NCBI GenBank assembly: GCA_963965975.1
Contig: OZ014412.1
Span: forward strand, 10,645,849-10,709,848
From: Xestospongia bergquistia
Taxonomy: Eukaryota; Porifera; Demospongiae; Haplosclerida; Petrosiidae
Direction: 5' to 3'
Length of the DNA stretch: 64,000 bases
Shown here: positions 20,410-32,980 of the stretch, one piece after another
Position numbering within the stretch: the first letter of the stretch is position 1
How the letters are laid out: each line of letters starts with the position of its first letter
Notes under the pieces: generated by a model
What the model saw: the letters and a program-made list of their open reading frames with translations, nothing else
Databases searched by the model: none
What the model was told of the DNA's origin: nothing
Program-made: the position numbers and the translations under genes

Positions 20410-22865
20410 TTCAGAGAAGCCCAGATAAATTAAAGCGAGCGACTTCGTGACCTTTATGCGTACCTTATATACGTAAACATAGAAAGAAACACGCGGAAAG
20501 AGTGGCAAATCACACTCGGAGACAGTCTTTTATTTACTCAAGAATGCTAAACCTTAAACCTTAAACCTTAACATTCTATACCCTATAAACCTATACTTCT
20601 GTCATTTTCACCATTTCTGCTGTTTCTCCATGCCCGATCAGTGATAATGGACACATCTATTAAGTGATAAAAAGGTAGAGTCATTTATGATACAAGATCT
20701 GGAATAACAGTGTTTATAAGTGACAATTATGAACGAGTGTCCATTCTGCTCTCATAGAGGGCAATGGTAATGTTAATTGGGTAATCAAGAATTATGGTAA
20801 TTGTAATAATTACATGATAAAGTAATTGACAATATCTGATAATTAGGCTTTTAGAAGAATATGTTTTGATCAACTTGTCTATATAAGTGGTTTGGCTATT
20901 GTGAATATAACTGCTACTGCTGATTCAGCTAAGCAGCACAACCATTCTAGAAATGTTACTGCTCCCAACATCAACCTTTTAAAACAGCAAGAGACTTTGC
21001 TTATGAAGTAATTAATCTCAATGCCACACAGCAAAAAAACACAAGGTTAAAGCTACCCGCAATGGTTGTATCAACTGCAATACAAATTGGTTATATTAAC
21101 CTACATGTAATTGAAGTGACACTCCTGGGTAACTTTAACTAAACTGGGTTAATGTAACTAAGTTAGTTGAAGCTACCATGTTGACTGACTTAGTATAATT
21201 AGGTTAGATAGTTTAACACCAAAATAACAATGTAATCTAGTTATTAAAACAAATTGGTAAAAGGGAGAAAAAGCAATATTAGTTACATAACATAGGGTTT
21301 TAGATAAGTCAAGTCATCTGTTAGTTTATGACCATGATAAACAGTATAATCAAATAAATGAGATATTAATGACTGATGTGAAGAAAGAGAAATGACATAG
21401 GCATAATAATGCACTTAAAATAGAATTTTGTCATTTCAACAGTTGTCCTTGTTACCAGAATCCTATCAAGTTGATGTAAGCCTGATATTGACTTACCACA
21501 AAGACAAAAACTGGTCTAATTAACTTAATATGTGAAATTTAAAAGCCAAATAGAAGCCAAAAGTACACTTTGTAGTTTATATCTAATAACTAAAATCAAA
21601 TCTACTAAGTGTTACAATAACCACAGTACATGAAGTTAAATTAACAGCAATTGTTACCTCACTACTTATGTCAGATGTTACTTTAACTACATTTGACAGT
21701 TACTTTAACTATAAGTGTGGGTTATAATCACCAATACATTTGACAGTTGCTTTAACTATAGGTGTGGGTTATATATAATCACCAATACATTTGACAGTTG
21801 CTTATTTTCATTGAGTTATTTTAACCCAAGACGTGTGTTACCTGAGTTGCAGGTGTTTTGACCCAAAAGTTTGGGTACTTTCTACCCATCACTTTTTGCT
21901 GTGTACTTGATGAAATACCACAATAATTCAAAAACACAAAAATTACTATAACAAATTCACAATAGTTAATTATTAACAAATGGCAAATCACTTTTGGGAA
22001 GTTGACTTGAATGATGATGTCCTTGCACATTATTGGGGGATATATCAGCTTGAACTTAAAGGTTTGTTAGTAAACGTTGGAACTAGTACCAGTTGGAACT
22101 ATTACCATCCGGACCTGTACTCTTTAACATTGTTTCTGGCATCCATGCACTTGGAACTAAAATCTTCTGCAAAAATCAGGTCTTCAATGTTGAATTCTCA
22201 TTGAGGTACCAGTTAAGTTTTGTCATGAGCTTCCTTCTGCTTCAATTGTTGAGATTCTATCCTCACATCTAGATATCTAGTGTGACACTTACCATCTTTT
22301 GAACATTTTTCACCATCTCTGGCCAATTAAAACGCTCATTAATTCAGTTTAATGTATGTTTGACACCATGTGTCATGATGTTGGATTCATATGGTATGTA
22401 TTCAGAATTTTCTATTCTATCCTCTACTTGCACATTACACCTCATACTTCACCTTGAATGATCATAAAGATGATTATCTGTAGGTATTTAAATTGAAATA
22501 GTTTATACACGTCCAGTTTCATAAGTAGAGACAGTTACTTATACTAAAGTTACCTTACCTTCTACTTATTGAAAAACATCTCTCAATTTCTCACTACATA
22601 CTTGGTGCTTTTTGTCATATAATTCACTTTCTCACTTCTTCACATCCTTCTATATGCCACTTTGAGTAATGCAGTAGTAAGCTTCTTCCACTAAACCTCT
22701 TTATTTCTCTTCCATTGCACAGCTCACAGCTCACGATCTAATGTAGGACCGTTTTTAGCACACGTGAACAGAAAATGGCCACACAATTGGGACTGGGCAC
22801 CACGTTTAGTAGCTAAAATTGTCAGGACACTCTTGATTGCAATTATCTTGTCAGGGTTTTCTGAA
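20410..22865. other. Long spacer with R1, a putative MITE and a sequence shared with 56.4 kb
   Basis: 20411-20510 is the leader block and 20710-21025 is R1. 21026-21902 may be a non-autonomous element: CACAGCAAAAA at the left end and its reverse complement TTTTTGCTGTG at the right; inside it a unit with GTGGGTTATAATCACC is repeated about two and a half times (21668-21800). 21980-22090 is shared with 56420-56530 (GGGGGATATATCAGCTTGA), upstream of another plus-strand elongase. 22110-22270 resembles 37195-37330, a retroelement remnant. No intact gene was found. Confidence 0.5.
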
Positions 22866-23151
22866 ATGTCTCTGCTGGAATATGCTCCTACAATCAGCGA
22901 TACTCAGTCCAAACATGACGCGTTGAAGGCCCAGGACTGGGTACATAACAACTGGACTCTTGCAATACCAATATCTGTCCTTTACGTCTTGTTAGTGTAT
23001 GGTGGCTGAAAATGGATGGAGTCAAAGCCTGCTTATGATCTTCACCGTACTCTGTTCATATGGAATGTTGGTCTGGTTATATTTTTGTAGCACATGATGT
23101 TTATGTATTGTGGTTTAATGTAGCACATGTTTATTGGTGTCAGGAGTGACT

Positions 23152-24497
23152 ATGGCCCAACAAGATTCTGTTCCCTTACCTGAAATCCATGCAGTACCGG
23201 AGGATTTTTTGAGAGCTTGGGCTCGTTTTCAACTTGTCGCTAAGGCCAAAGAGTGGGACAATGCAAAACAATTCTCCATCCTCCCTACTTTTCTTTGTGG
23301 CAAACTGATCGATTACTACACTGAACTAACTGACGAAGCTGAAGGTGACCTGAAGAAACTGAAAACGATGTTATAAGAGAAGGCTGGAATCACGAAGGAT
23401 CCGTTCTTAGCATCGATGGCATTCAACACTCGCTACCAAAAATACGGTGAACAGACGGGAGACTTTGCCATTGAACTAACTAAACTGTTCAAACAAGCAT
23501 ATCCTGAAGAAACCACAACGTCTGTGGTTCTTCTTTAACGATTTGTAACTGGACTTCGCCCATCCATTACTTGTCAATTACTTTTGCGGAGGAAGCCCGA
23601 GTCCCTTGAACAAGCAATCGAGGATGCTACAGAAATAGAACAAGTCCTTAGTTTCCATGCAATGGATGAAGCTCAAACAGACCTTATCAACCCTATTGAG
23701 AACAAGAAGATTCCACAGGTGAACCAAAAGGATGACGCACAACTGACAGCCCTACACCAAACCTTAGAGAAGGTTACTCAATGCTTGGAGTTGTTGGAAG
23801 TACAAACTTAACAGGTATAACTTCCAGGCAGCAACCAACAGCTTTGTAAATGCACACAACCCTTCCCAGCCAGACGCCCACAGTATCGTGCTATCGGCCC
23901 TTGTTATAAGTGTGGACAGAATGGCTACCTACAGCGGAACTGTCCATTAAAATTCAATGGGCTAGCAGCACCATCGGTGAACAGCGGCAGCTGGCCCCAA
24001 CAGAAATAAACTTTTCGTTCACCCCTTCTAAAGCTACATCTGCCCTAAAAGTACCCGGTCACATTGGGAGCACACCCGTTCAATTCCTAGTGGATTCTGG
24101 GGCTGCCATCTCGGTTGCCCGATTTGATGTCATTCCTGATCCACTACGTACACGCATTTGTTACTCTTCAGATATAACAGCTGTATCAGTCAGTGGTCAC
24201 TCACTTGACATTGTTGTCAAGGCTGCCCTGCCTCTCACTGTTGGACATATTGAACTCAAGCACGAGTTCATAATTGTTCGTAGCCTTACTGTTTACTGCC
24301 TTTTGGGTGTTGAATTTCTCACTGGAAATGGTGCAACTATTGACTGTGTGAAAGGATGCCTCACTCTTGATACAGAGGAAATCCCTTTTAGCTCCACTAA
24401 CAGTAAAATAACAAAAGACCGCAATCAACAGCATCACTCGAGTAAAACAGCCAACCTAACCTTTTCATTCACGGTTTTGGAAACTGTGGAAATCTGA
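23152..24497 (+). pseudogene. Gypsy gag and aspartic protease region (broken)
   Basis: The gag-like frame opens MAQQDSVPLPEIH at 23152 and runs in pieces (stop near 23376, another near 23538) to 23811. The nucleocapsid knuckle at about 23899 reads CYKCGQNGYLQRNC: the CX2CX4HX4C pattern with the His replaced by Tyr. The protease follows in 23910-24497, with FLVDSGAAISV carrying the DSGA active-site triad variant of retropepsins and LLGVEFL downstream. It is inactive because of interrupted frames. Confidence 0.82.
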
Positions 24498-24729
24498 AGT
24501 AGATCAGTTCAGTTCATTACAGCACGTCTGCACACTGCTCTCGACCAATCCATTCCAACAGAAGGACTAATTGAACCTACTCAGCCCCCTTTATACCCAA
24601 ACATATTGTGAGTGCTCGTAGCCTTAGTACAGTGGATAGTGGGAATCGTGTCATTGTCCAAGTCATGAACGTAAGTCCTGAGAATATTACCCTGTAAAGG
24701 TACTCCACTGGGTGAATTTATACTAATGC

Positions 24730-25520
24730 ATGATGTGTTTGTTGTTGACAGTAACCACGACACCCAAACTGAGCACTTATTATCTCCTATGGTTGATGTT
24801 GATTTATCCTCTTCCAACCTATCTTTCTAGGATAAGGAAGGGACTGTATGACGTTCTGTGTACATTTCGAGATGTTTTTGCTACAACTGGTGAAGCCCTA
24901 GGATGTACCTCTATCATTAAGCATGCAGTGAAAACAACGGGTCCTCCAATTCGTCAAGCAATGCACCGCTTACCAGTTGCCCTAAAGGACACTGTCCAAA
25001 AGGAAGTCAAAAAGATGCTGGATGAGGGTGTGATATGCCCTAGTAGCAGTCCATGGTCTTCACCACTGGTTATGGTTAGAAAAAAAGACAACTCCTGGCG
25101 GTTCTGTGTTGATTATCATAATTTGAATAGTGTGACACATCGTGATGCTTATCCATTACCTAGAATCGATGCCACTTTAGATTTCCTGAGTGACTGCTCT
25201 CTATTTACTACCTTAGATCTAGCCTCTGGTTATTGGCAGGTTGAAGTGGCAGAACCCAACAAAGAGAAGACAGCATCTCCACACCCTAGGGACACTTTGA
25301 GTTCAATATCATGCCCTTTGGCCTGACCAATGCTCTCAGGTGAACAGTGTCTTATATATCTTGACGATATTATCGTTTTCAGCTCCTCCTTCGAGGATCA
25401 CCTAGTGTGCCTTACCTCAGTATTACAGCGTGTCTGAGAGGCTAGACTAAAATTAAAGCCTATTAAATGTCACTTTGCAATGGAACAAGTGACTTATCTT
25501 GGACACGTTATATCTGCCAA
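24730..25520 (+). pseudogene. Gypsy reverse transcriptase with internal deletion
   Basis: The N-terminal RT core is clear (GVICPSSSPWSSPLVMVRKK, WRFCVDYHNLN, PLPRIDATLDFL, TTLDLASGYWQ). After MPFGLTNA the sequence jumps directly to CLIYLDDIIVFSS with the catalytic YLDD box, in another frame, so the segment between RT blocks 4 and 5 is deleted. It continues to FAMEQVTYLGHVIS. It cannot encode a working polymerase. Confidence 0.85.
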
Positions 25521-25559
25521 CGTTATTCATCCAGATTCTTCCAAAACAGCAGCAGTAGC

Positions 25560-27606
25560 TGAGTACCCTACCCTAAAGATGACAAACAATTGAAACAGTT
25601 CCTTAGTCTTCCTAACTACTATTGTCATTTTGTTAAGCAATATGCTACCATTGCTGAACCTCTTCATAAGGTCCTCAGAGAGAAACCGAAACATTTTTCT
25701 TGGGACAAGAGGTGTAGTGAAGCATTTAAAACTCTGAAGACACATCTCGCCAAACCCCCCCATCCTTTCCCTTCCAAATTTCAATGAACCATTCATTCTC
25801 TATACAGATGCCTCAGATGTAGCAGTGGGTGGTGTTTTGGACCAAATACAAGATGGTACAGAATGTGTCGCAACTTACTGGAGCCATCAGCTTAAACCAG
25901 CTGAGCGGATGTACTCAATAATTGAACGAGAAGCCTTGGCAGCCATTTCAGTAATTAAGGACTTTTACCCATACTTGTATGGACACTCCTTTACCCCCTT
26001 AACTGATCATAACCCTTTAAACTCTATAAAAAACCTTAACGATTTCGGTAGTTGTCTCACCTGATGGTCTCTTTCCTACAACAGTTTGACTTCTACTTTC
26101 AGTATAAGCAGGGAACCACTCAAACTAATGCTGGCTCACTATCTCGTAATCCCCCTGTACCTATCACTTTCATCAGTGAGTTGAAACTGCTGTAAGACCC
26201 TACCTGCATTCGTAAAGCAGAAGACAATGACCTTCAGTTATGAAATGTCACCTCGGCTTTGGTACAAAGGAAACCTCCAACCAATTGTGCAGCTGGCCTT
26301 TGTTCGTGTTTCCTCAGTGACGGTTTTCTGTGTAGACATTATACAACCTCTACCACTGGTATCCCTCACACTCAGGTGGTTGTTCCTTCATCTCTTCGCA
26401 GTGAGGTCCTTTATCAGCCCCACAACCGTGCTGGTCACCTCGGAGTGAAATGCACTACTGACACTGTCAAAACGCGTTTCTACTGGCCGGGGTACGAAAC
26501 TGACATTGCTCAATGGGTGCTTGATTGTCAAGAATGTCAACAAAGAAAACCCCCAGCAGTCAAGCAACAGCCACAAGCACCACTTGGAACTGTTCAGGCA
26601 TGTTATCCGTTTGAGTGCCTCTCGTGGGACATTATGGGGCCACTTCCTACAACTGAAAAAGGTAATCGATATATTTTTGTGGTAACAGATGTCTTCACGA
26701 AATGGGTGGAAGCTTTTCCCCTTCAGAACACGCTATCAACAACCTTAGCCACTGTATTAGTTGATGAAGTGATATGCCACTATGGTGTACCTTCTTATCT
26801 CCACAGTGATCAAGGAGCTAACTTGTGCAGTGAGGTGATTCAGTCTGTCTGTAAAACTCTTGGAATACAGAGAACTCGCACATCAGCCTATCATTCTCAA
26901 TGTAACAGCCTGGTGGAACGCTTTAATCGGACTGTTGAAGCTATCTTGGCTAAGATGACCCAGGACAATCAGAAAGATTGGGACTGTCACCTTCCAAAAG
27001 CCATATTTGTGTACCGCTCCTCTATACATGAATCAATGGGTTTTACCCCCTATCATTTGAATTTCAGTCATTCACCATGTTTGCCCATTGATGTGTTTCT
27101 GGGACATTCTCTAATTGCGAATCGTACCTCCCATACCTCTTATCCTGCATTTGTACATTCTGTTCATCACCAACTGAAGCAAGCAGTAGAACTCGCTCGT
27201 CAGTGCATTAAGAAACAGCATCGGTGCCATAAAAAGCTCTATGATAAACATGCTCGAGTGGAAGAGTTTGATATTGGTGACCAACCCCTGCTGTTAAGCC
27301 TGGACAGTCAAAGAAGTTGTCATCCATGTGGAAAGGACCTTACACTGTGATTGACAAGTGCGCACCAGTTGACTATAAAATTCAACTGATCGGTGGAACT
27401 CAACTACTAGTGGTCCATCAGAATCGCTTAAAACCTTGTTATGGAGCTCCCTCCCCAGAGGTTTCCTATACACCCACCCCCGCCCCTGCCCCCACATCCA
27501 GTATCTCACTAAACAGGCAAAATGTGATTCGCTTGGTATTGGTGGATATACCACGGTTCCCACAGCTGCCCAGGATTATCCACCCAGTGCCCCGATCCAT
27601 CCCCGG
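25560..27606 (+). pseudogene. Gypsy RNase H, integrase and GPY/F tail
   Basis: RNase H: LYTDASDVAVGGVL at about 25800, then SIIEREALA and TDHNPL. Integrase 26259-27350 is the longest open part: zinc-binding GHLGVKCTTD with CQECQQRK, then WDIMGPLPTT (first Asp), HSDQGANLCSEV (second Asp) and NSLVERFNRTVE (Glu), the DDE core. A frame break near 27300 precedes the GPY/F-type module (WKGPYTVIDK, VHQNRLKPCYG). The frame after that lacks homology. Confidence 0.85.
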
Positions 27607-28127
27607 CAGTATTGCTAAGTATTTGGTATACTTATAGTTAGAGTGGACCTAACCCAACCAACCAGTGCTTAATTCTCGTGAATGACAGTATTAATTGTTT
27701 CTTGTACAGTTACTATGCACTTAAAGCTGTCGGAGTCAAAGTCCCCATTCAAGTGGCAAAATCAATTACTATTATGCAGTTAATACAAATGTTTATGGGC
27801 TTGATAACTACCTTAGTTACATACAAAGCATATGTTATTAACAAAGAGGAGTGTGATGTAAAGATCAGTGTAATTTATGTTGCACTAAGTGTCTATAGTT
27901 CATATACTCTTTTGTTCATGTATTATTATTACAGGAGGTATATTAGGTCAAAGAACAAAAAGTAGTTGATTTTGTACTGTCCAGTTATGACTATATTTTG
28001 AAAGTTTAGTCTTAATAAACCTTTTGTTCTTAAGCTCTGTGTTAAGTTCTGAATGTTATGATATACTTAGTTGTGTACAGCTGCAGAACAATGAGATGAG
28101 GTTGTAGTTATCTGTTTTAATTTAGTG

Positions 28128-28153
28128 ATAACACTTCGTCTGACAAGTGTTAT
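28128..28153 (+). repeat. Conserved hairpin downstream of elongase genes
   Basis: ATAACACTT and AAGTGTTAT are exact 9-bp inverted arms around CGTCTGAC, about 160 bp after the elongase stop. Identical or near-identical hairpins lie downstream of other elongase copies: 5973-5998, about 14110-14135, about 33905-33930 (one arm mutated), 57766-57783 (loop lost) and 62600-62625. Confidence 0.85.
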
Positions 28154-28320
28154 TTTAACTGGTTGTTGCAGACTTTAGTCTCGTTTTTGAGCAAAGTTTT
28201 GACAGGTGCGTATTTTAATTATGTGATAATTAATAACTATGAATGCTGTATATACAAGAACACAATACAAATTAAAAATATTAGAATATAAACATCAATC
28301 TACTATATTGTAAAGTAGTA

Positions 28321-28468
28321 TGGCAAAAAAATCAAGGGTCATGATGGCAGACGATATGATTCATGAGCTTGACGGAGATGACCATTTTCTTATGATCCAC
28401 AAGACCTTGTCATGCTGGAAGGTGATGATGAATTAATTCATTTAGAAGATATTGATGAGGACGATTGA
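28321..28468 (+). pseudogene. Short acidic reading frame, possible first-exon remnant
   Basis: Opens MAKKSRVMMADDMIHELDGD and, after a frame slip, reads DPQDLVMLEGDDELIHLEDI, ending near a candidate donor GTAATAAC. A diverged copy with the same layout lies at about 62790-62935, also a few hundred bp downstream of an elongase. The family is not recognised; a transposase N-terminus is possible. Both copies contain stops or shifts. Confidence 0.35.
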
Positions 28469-29073
28469 TTGCAAGAAGGTAATAACATTCACATAACCAA
28501 AGTGATATCTGTGTCTAGTATCTACCAATATAGTTACATGTTTATCTTTTTTTTTTAGAATTTAGAAAATGCATACCTTATGCATCTGTCTACATTAGTT
28601 TGCAATCACAGCAATTAAACATTATCCATTATGCCTGTCATCCACTGTCTCATTATTCACTACTATGCAAACATCTCACTCATCAATGCCACGTACCATT
28701 CAATCAACTACAGTCCGACGTCATCTCCTAACCAGCCGTCTTTATCATCAATTTCATCCACAGTCCAACTGTTTTTATCATCCACATCATTACTACCACC
28801 TTCCATTCAATCATCAACTACAGTCCAAACAGCATCTCGTCTATCATTAATCAATTCATTGACAATCTAAACATCTATTATAGTCTATTCACGTTCTCCT
28901 TGCTGGTAAAAAATTATCATGACTTTCTAATAAGTCGACCAAATTCTAATTTTCAAAGCCAAGTGGTCTCCCCTGAATCCCTGACAGCCATCTACTTTTT
29001 TGATGTATGTGCATAAACATATGTACACAAGTGGTATTTGGTAACATGTCTTAAACTAATCCCTAGCTGAAAT

Positions 29074-29158
29074 GGTAATTAACCACTGGTTGATAGGGTT
29101 AGGCCCACTCTAACTATATGTATACCAAATACTTAACAATACTGTCATGTGATGATAT
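29074..29158 (-). pseudogene. Elongase internal fragment
   Basis: About 85 bp on the minus strand match the segment just after the elongase histidine box (HHMTVLLSIWYTYS, then TAG, SGPNPINQW). The TAG is shared with the split elongase at 27.6 kb and the one at 16.9 kb, so these three broken copies descend from one already damaged gene. It ends directly at an R1 copy. Confidence 0.75.
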
Positions 29159-30069
29159 TAGTGGTAATGGTAATTGGGTAATCATGAAGTAATGATAATT
29201 GTTATCATTACATGATAAAGGAATTGACAATATCTGATAATTAGGCTTATAGAAGAAATTGTTTTGATCATTTTGTCTAGATGGCCTGACTATTGTGAAC
29301 TTAGCTATTGATTTAGCTAACCAGCACAACCATTCTAGAATTGTTACTGCTCCCAACATCAACCTTTTAAAACAGCAAGTAAGAGACTTTGCTTATGAAG
29401 CAACTAATCTTTGATCAAGTCAATGCCAAGAAGTTTGAGAGGAAAAGAGAGAGGTACAAACTTTGTTTGCAACTGAACAAGATCTGGAATAACAGTGTTT
29501 ACAAGTGACAATTATGAACCTCCTCATATTATCTTCTTGGAAATTGTCCTACAGCTGCACACAACTAAGTATATCCACTTAAAATAGCATTTTGTTATTT
29601 CAACCATTGTCTTCGTTACCAGAATCTCATCAATATAATGTAAGCTCAATATTGAGTACCCACAAAGCCAAAACTAATCTGCCAACTAGAGGCTAAAAGT
29701 ACTCTTTGTAGTTTATGTCCAATAATTGAAACTATGAGGGAGAGGTGGATACTATTTCAACTTAACTGGGTTAGCTCATTTGAAATAGTATCTGCTTATA
29801 CCTTAAATTGAAGCCATGATCAGTTACTATAGCAAAGTGAACAATGTGGTTGTAGATGCAACTAGTTGGCTTTATACATATAGAGTTACACTAGTATTGA
29901 CCTTGTAGTAACTTAGAATTGGGTTTACATTGTATTTTGGTAACAAAGACCTTAGTTAAGGTGGCGGTACAGTGGAAGTCAGAGGCCAAATAAATTTTAT
30001 TATAATAAATTCATATTATAAATTCATATTATAATTATAATATTCATAACACACTCATTAACACATATT

Positions 30070-32980
30070 TGTGGTTGGTTTGCATTCTAAACTATATTGC
30101 CAAAACATTTCACCTATTATTAACATTCACATAGATAGCATTGTCCCAGATCATTCTATATTACTTTAGGAGTTTAAATTTAATAACCCTATCCATAATA
30201 CCACACATAGACCCCCTTCCTCTGTAGTTAGACTACCTAAACAGGTTATCCCACAGAATTATTTAGAACATAAGGAAGCCTTATGTCATATTGATGATTT
30301 GTGTTCATTAATTTCTAGTAGTGAAGGAGTGGACAGTATTTATGCTAAATTTTGTTCTTTTATTTCTAACTCATTACACTTAGATAGTTTTCCCTATCAT
30401 AAAAGTAAAAAGGAAAATCATAAAAAAATTCACAAACCATGGTGGGATGGTGATCTTCATGTTATGAGGAAAGAAGTTAGGCTTGCTCTTAAAGCATGGT
30501 TAAAGAACAAATTAGTAGTAAGTGTTAAGCAATCTTTTTTGACTCTCCAACAAAACTTTGACAAACTAGTTAGACATAAAAAAGACTGTTTCTTTCAACC
30601 AAAAGACAAGAACTATTAGACTTACAAAAGCACAATCCTAGATCATTTTGGAAAAATGTCAAAAAAGTTATCTATCAGTTATTTTAATAAGAAATCAACC
30701 ATCCCCTGGGAAGTCATTATACAGGGTAATATTTGTACCAACAAGGATACAATACTACAAGTTTGGAAAGACACTTACTAGAAACTATATAATTGCTCCA
30801 TTGTACAAGATAGATGATATGTATAGATTATTACTTTACATATATAAATATTAAAAGTAAATGCCTTGATACATCTATACTCAATGATGACCTTTTGTTT
30901 GATGAAATCCATATGGCAATTTCTCTAGCACCTACTAAGAAATCTTGTGGACCTGATAACATATATGAAGATTACTTTAAACATCCTAATCTTATTCCTT
31001 TTATTATTCAGCTTTTCAGGACATGTTTCCTAACTAGTTGTTTCCCTAATTTATAGCATAAAGCAATTATATTACCAGTCCCGAAATCAGGCAATCTTAC
31101 AGACCCTCTAAATTATAGGGGAATTGCCCTCCAATGTAATTTACTTAAAGCATATACAAGTATGTTAAATAAACGATTAACTCACTGGCTAGAAGACAAT
31201 GAAATAGTTGTACAAGAACAACTAGGATTTAGAAGTGGTCAAAATTGTCTTGAGCATGCTCTCACTGTTTACTTAATGGCACAAAATAGAAAAATTATTA
31301 ATAAAGATACATTTATATGTTTTATTGATTTAAAGAAGGCATTTGAATGTGTAGATAGGAATTTATTTTGGTATAAGTTGTTATGTTATGGAATTAATGG
31401 TAATTTGTTAGAAAATTTTAAAGCATTATATTCTAGAGTTAATTATTGTTTAGAAATAAATGGTACTGGCACTGAGTGATTTAAAGTAAATATAGGGGTG
31501 TCAAACAGGGTTGCCTCCTATTGCCAGCACTTTTTAATTTATATATTAAAGGACCTAGTTCCCTATGTTAAAAATTTAAATTTAGGAGTAAATACAGAAG
31601 AGGACATAGTTATGTGTATCCTTCTGTATGCTGATGATATTGCAATGTTTGCCAACAATGAAAATGATTTACAACAGCTTATTTGTAGAGTAGCTACATG
31701 GTGTGACAAGAATCGTTTAGCTATGAACATCAATAAAACTAAATACTGCATATTAGACCAAAAAGAAGAGCTAGATCATCTTTTCCCTTTGCATGTAATA
31801 GTACCATCATAGACTATTGTAATGAATATAAATACTTAGGAATATGATTTAATGAATATTTGGACTGTAAACAAACTTTGAACATACTGCAAGATCAGCC
31901 AGGAAAGCTCTAGCAGGAGTTTGTGCTCGTTCAAAGAATTTGGTGGCATTCTTTATCAGACATATACATTGTTATATAAATCATTAGTAACACCAATATT
32001 AGACTATGGTGCTTGTATATGGGGCTATCAAGAATATCCCCAGTTAACCATTGTACAAAACAATGCAATGCGCTTATTCTTAGGGTGTAATAAGACCATG
32101 TCTCTAGTTGCTTTAACAGGAGAAATGCTTCCCACCCATTATAGACAAATGAATATCATTCTTAAACTCTTTATACAATTAGAAAGTAATACATGTAACC
32201 CTTACTACAGAGTCTATTCAAACAATCTACTGGCTTAGGTAAATTAGGAAAAGACACTTGGTCTTGGCATTGCATGAAATTAATGTGTAAAATAAGAGGA
32301 TATAATAAAAGCATGAACCCAATACCTTCAGAACTACATAATATAATACACACTATAGCCAATGAGGACTGGCAGTCTCAACTAAATAAACCTTTAGATC
32401 CTTCATCTGAGACAGGAGGTAAGTTAGTAATATATAGACAACTACAACAGGAGCCACTGACACCTAGTTATGTGCTTGCCAACATGACCACAAAGAGACG
32501 TAGGACTATGGCAGCCATACGTGGAGGTTGTCTGCCCTTAGCAGTTGAGAGGCGGCGTTTTCATGTACCTAAGATACCTCTAAAGGATAGACTATGTATT
32601 CTTTGTAACACAAATTCAGTGGAAGATGTACCTCACTTTGTCCTGTTCTGTCCAAAGTACAATAACATACGACTCAAACTTTACAACACAATCACTTCCA
32701 AAGTACCATCCTTTTGCTCACTTCCCCACACAGACAAACTTACTATCATTTTATCAAATGAATTCAGCCATATATCATCATTGTATTTTAATGAGATGTT
32801 CATTTTAAGATCAACTTTAATTTTGTAATTATTAATTTTGTTTTCCTTTCATGTTTTGTATAGTCACTGTAAGTTTATTACTTAATCCAAAATTTTTATT
32901 TATATCGTATCACTTTTATTTTATCACTCGTAAGCCATTGGTGGTTGTTTGTGTAATATTAATAATAATAATAATAATGA
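30070..32980 (+). mobile_element. 5'-truncated LINE (non-LTR retrotransposon)
   Basis: The tail of an endonuclease domain (about 30085-30175, SIVPDHSILL) is followed by a linker and reverse transcriptase: KSCGPDNIYEDYF, LGFRSGQNCLEHAL, FICFIDLKKAFECVD and the catalytic box YADD at 31627-31638 (LLYADDIAMFAN). The C-terminus has CILCNTNSVEDVPHFVLFC, a CX2C-X9-H-X4-C motif seen at the end of several LINE clades. Frames are broken at about 30619, 31056, 31479, 31812 and 32238, so it is dead. It ends in a (TAA)n tract at 32957-32978, the 3' tail. Truncation at the 5' end is normal for LINEs. Confidence 0.9.

Larger units (their letters stand above)
23086..27606 (+). mobile_element. Decayed Ty3/gypsy retroelement without recognisable LTRs
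   Basis: Order on the plus strand: gag-like region, CCHC knuckle, retropepsin, reverse transcriptase, RNase H, integrase with GPY/F tail. This gag-pro-RT-RH-IN order defines Ty3/gypsy. The element starts TGTAGCACATG directly after elongase sequence and ends just before elongase sequence resumes; no long direct repeat was found at the two ends, so LTRs are lost or were never included. Many stops, frameshifts and an internal RT deletion make it inactive. Confidence 0.88.
22866..27965 (+). pseudogene. Elongase split by a Ty3/gypsy element
   Basis: The 5' part (22866-23085) begins MSLLEYAPTISDTQSK and matches elongase residues 1 to about 73, but has TGA at 23007-23009 where other copies read GGRKW. 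The 3' part (27607-27965) resumes just after the histidine box (VLL.IWY), has a TAG in the SQSG segment and an H-to-N change in the NYSVH motif (NDSINCFLYSYYALKA), and ends IRSKNKK. About 75 codons of the middle, including KxxExxDT and HxxHH, are absent and replaced by 4.5 kb of retroelement. Confidence 0.9.
27966..30069. other. 3' flank of split elongase, short acidic reading frame, R1
   Basis: 27966-28260 is typical elongase 3' flank: AATAAA at about 28013, then the conserved hairpin (28128-28153). It is followed by a short acidic frame (28321-28468), a pyrimidine-rich region with tandem-like CATCAACTACAGTCC motifs (28640-28870), a piece shared with 54.4 and 59.3 kb (28880-28990), an elongase fragment (29074-29158), R1 (29159-29430) and unassigned AT-rich sequence to 30069. 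Confidence 0.55.

Noticed and set aside
22764..22865. Longer N-terminus for the split elongase, and similar upstream extensions at 20508, 56702 and 61372
   Set aside because: The extensions are not conserved between copies and lie over promoter or transposon sequence; MSLL is the shared start.
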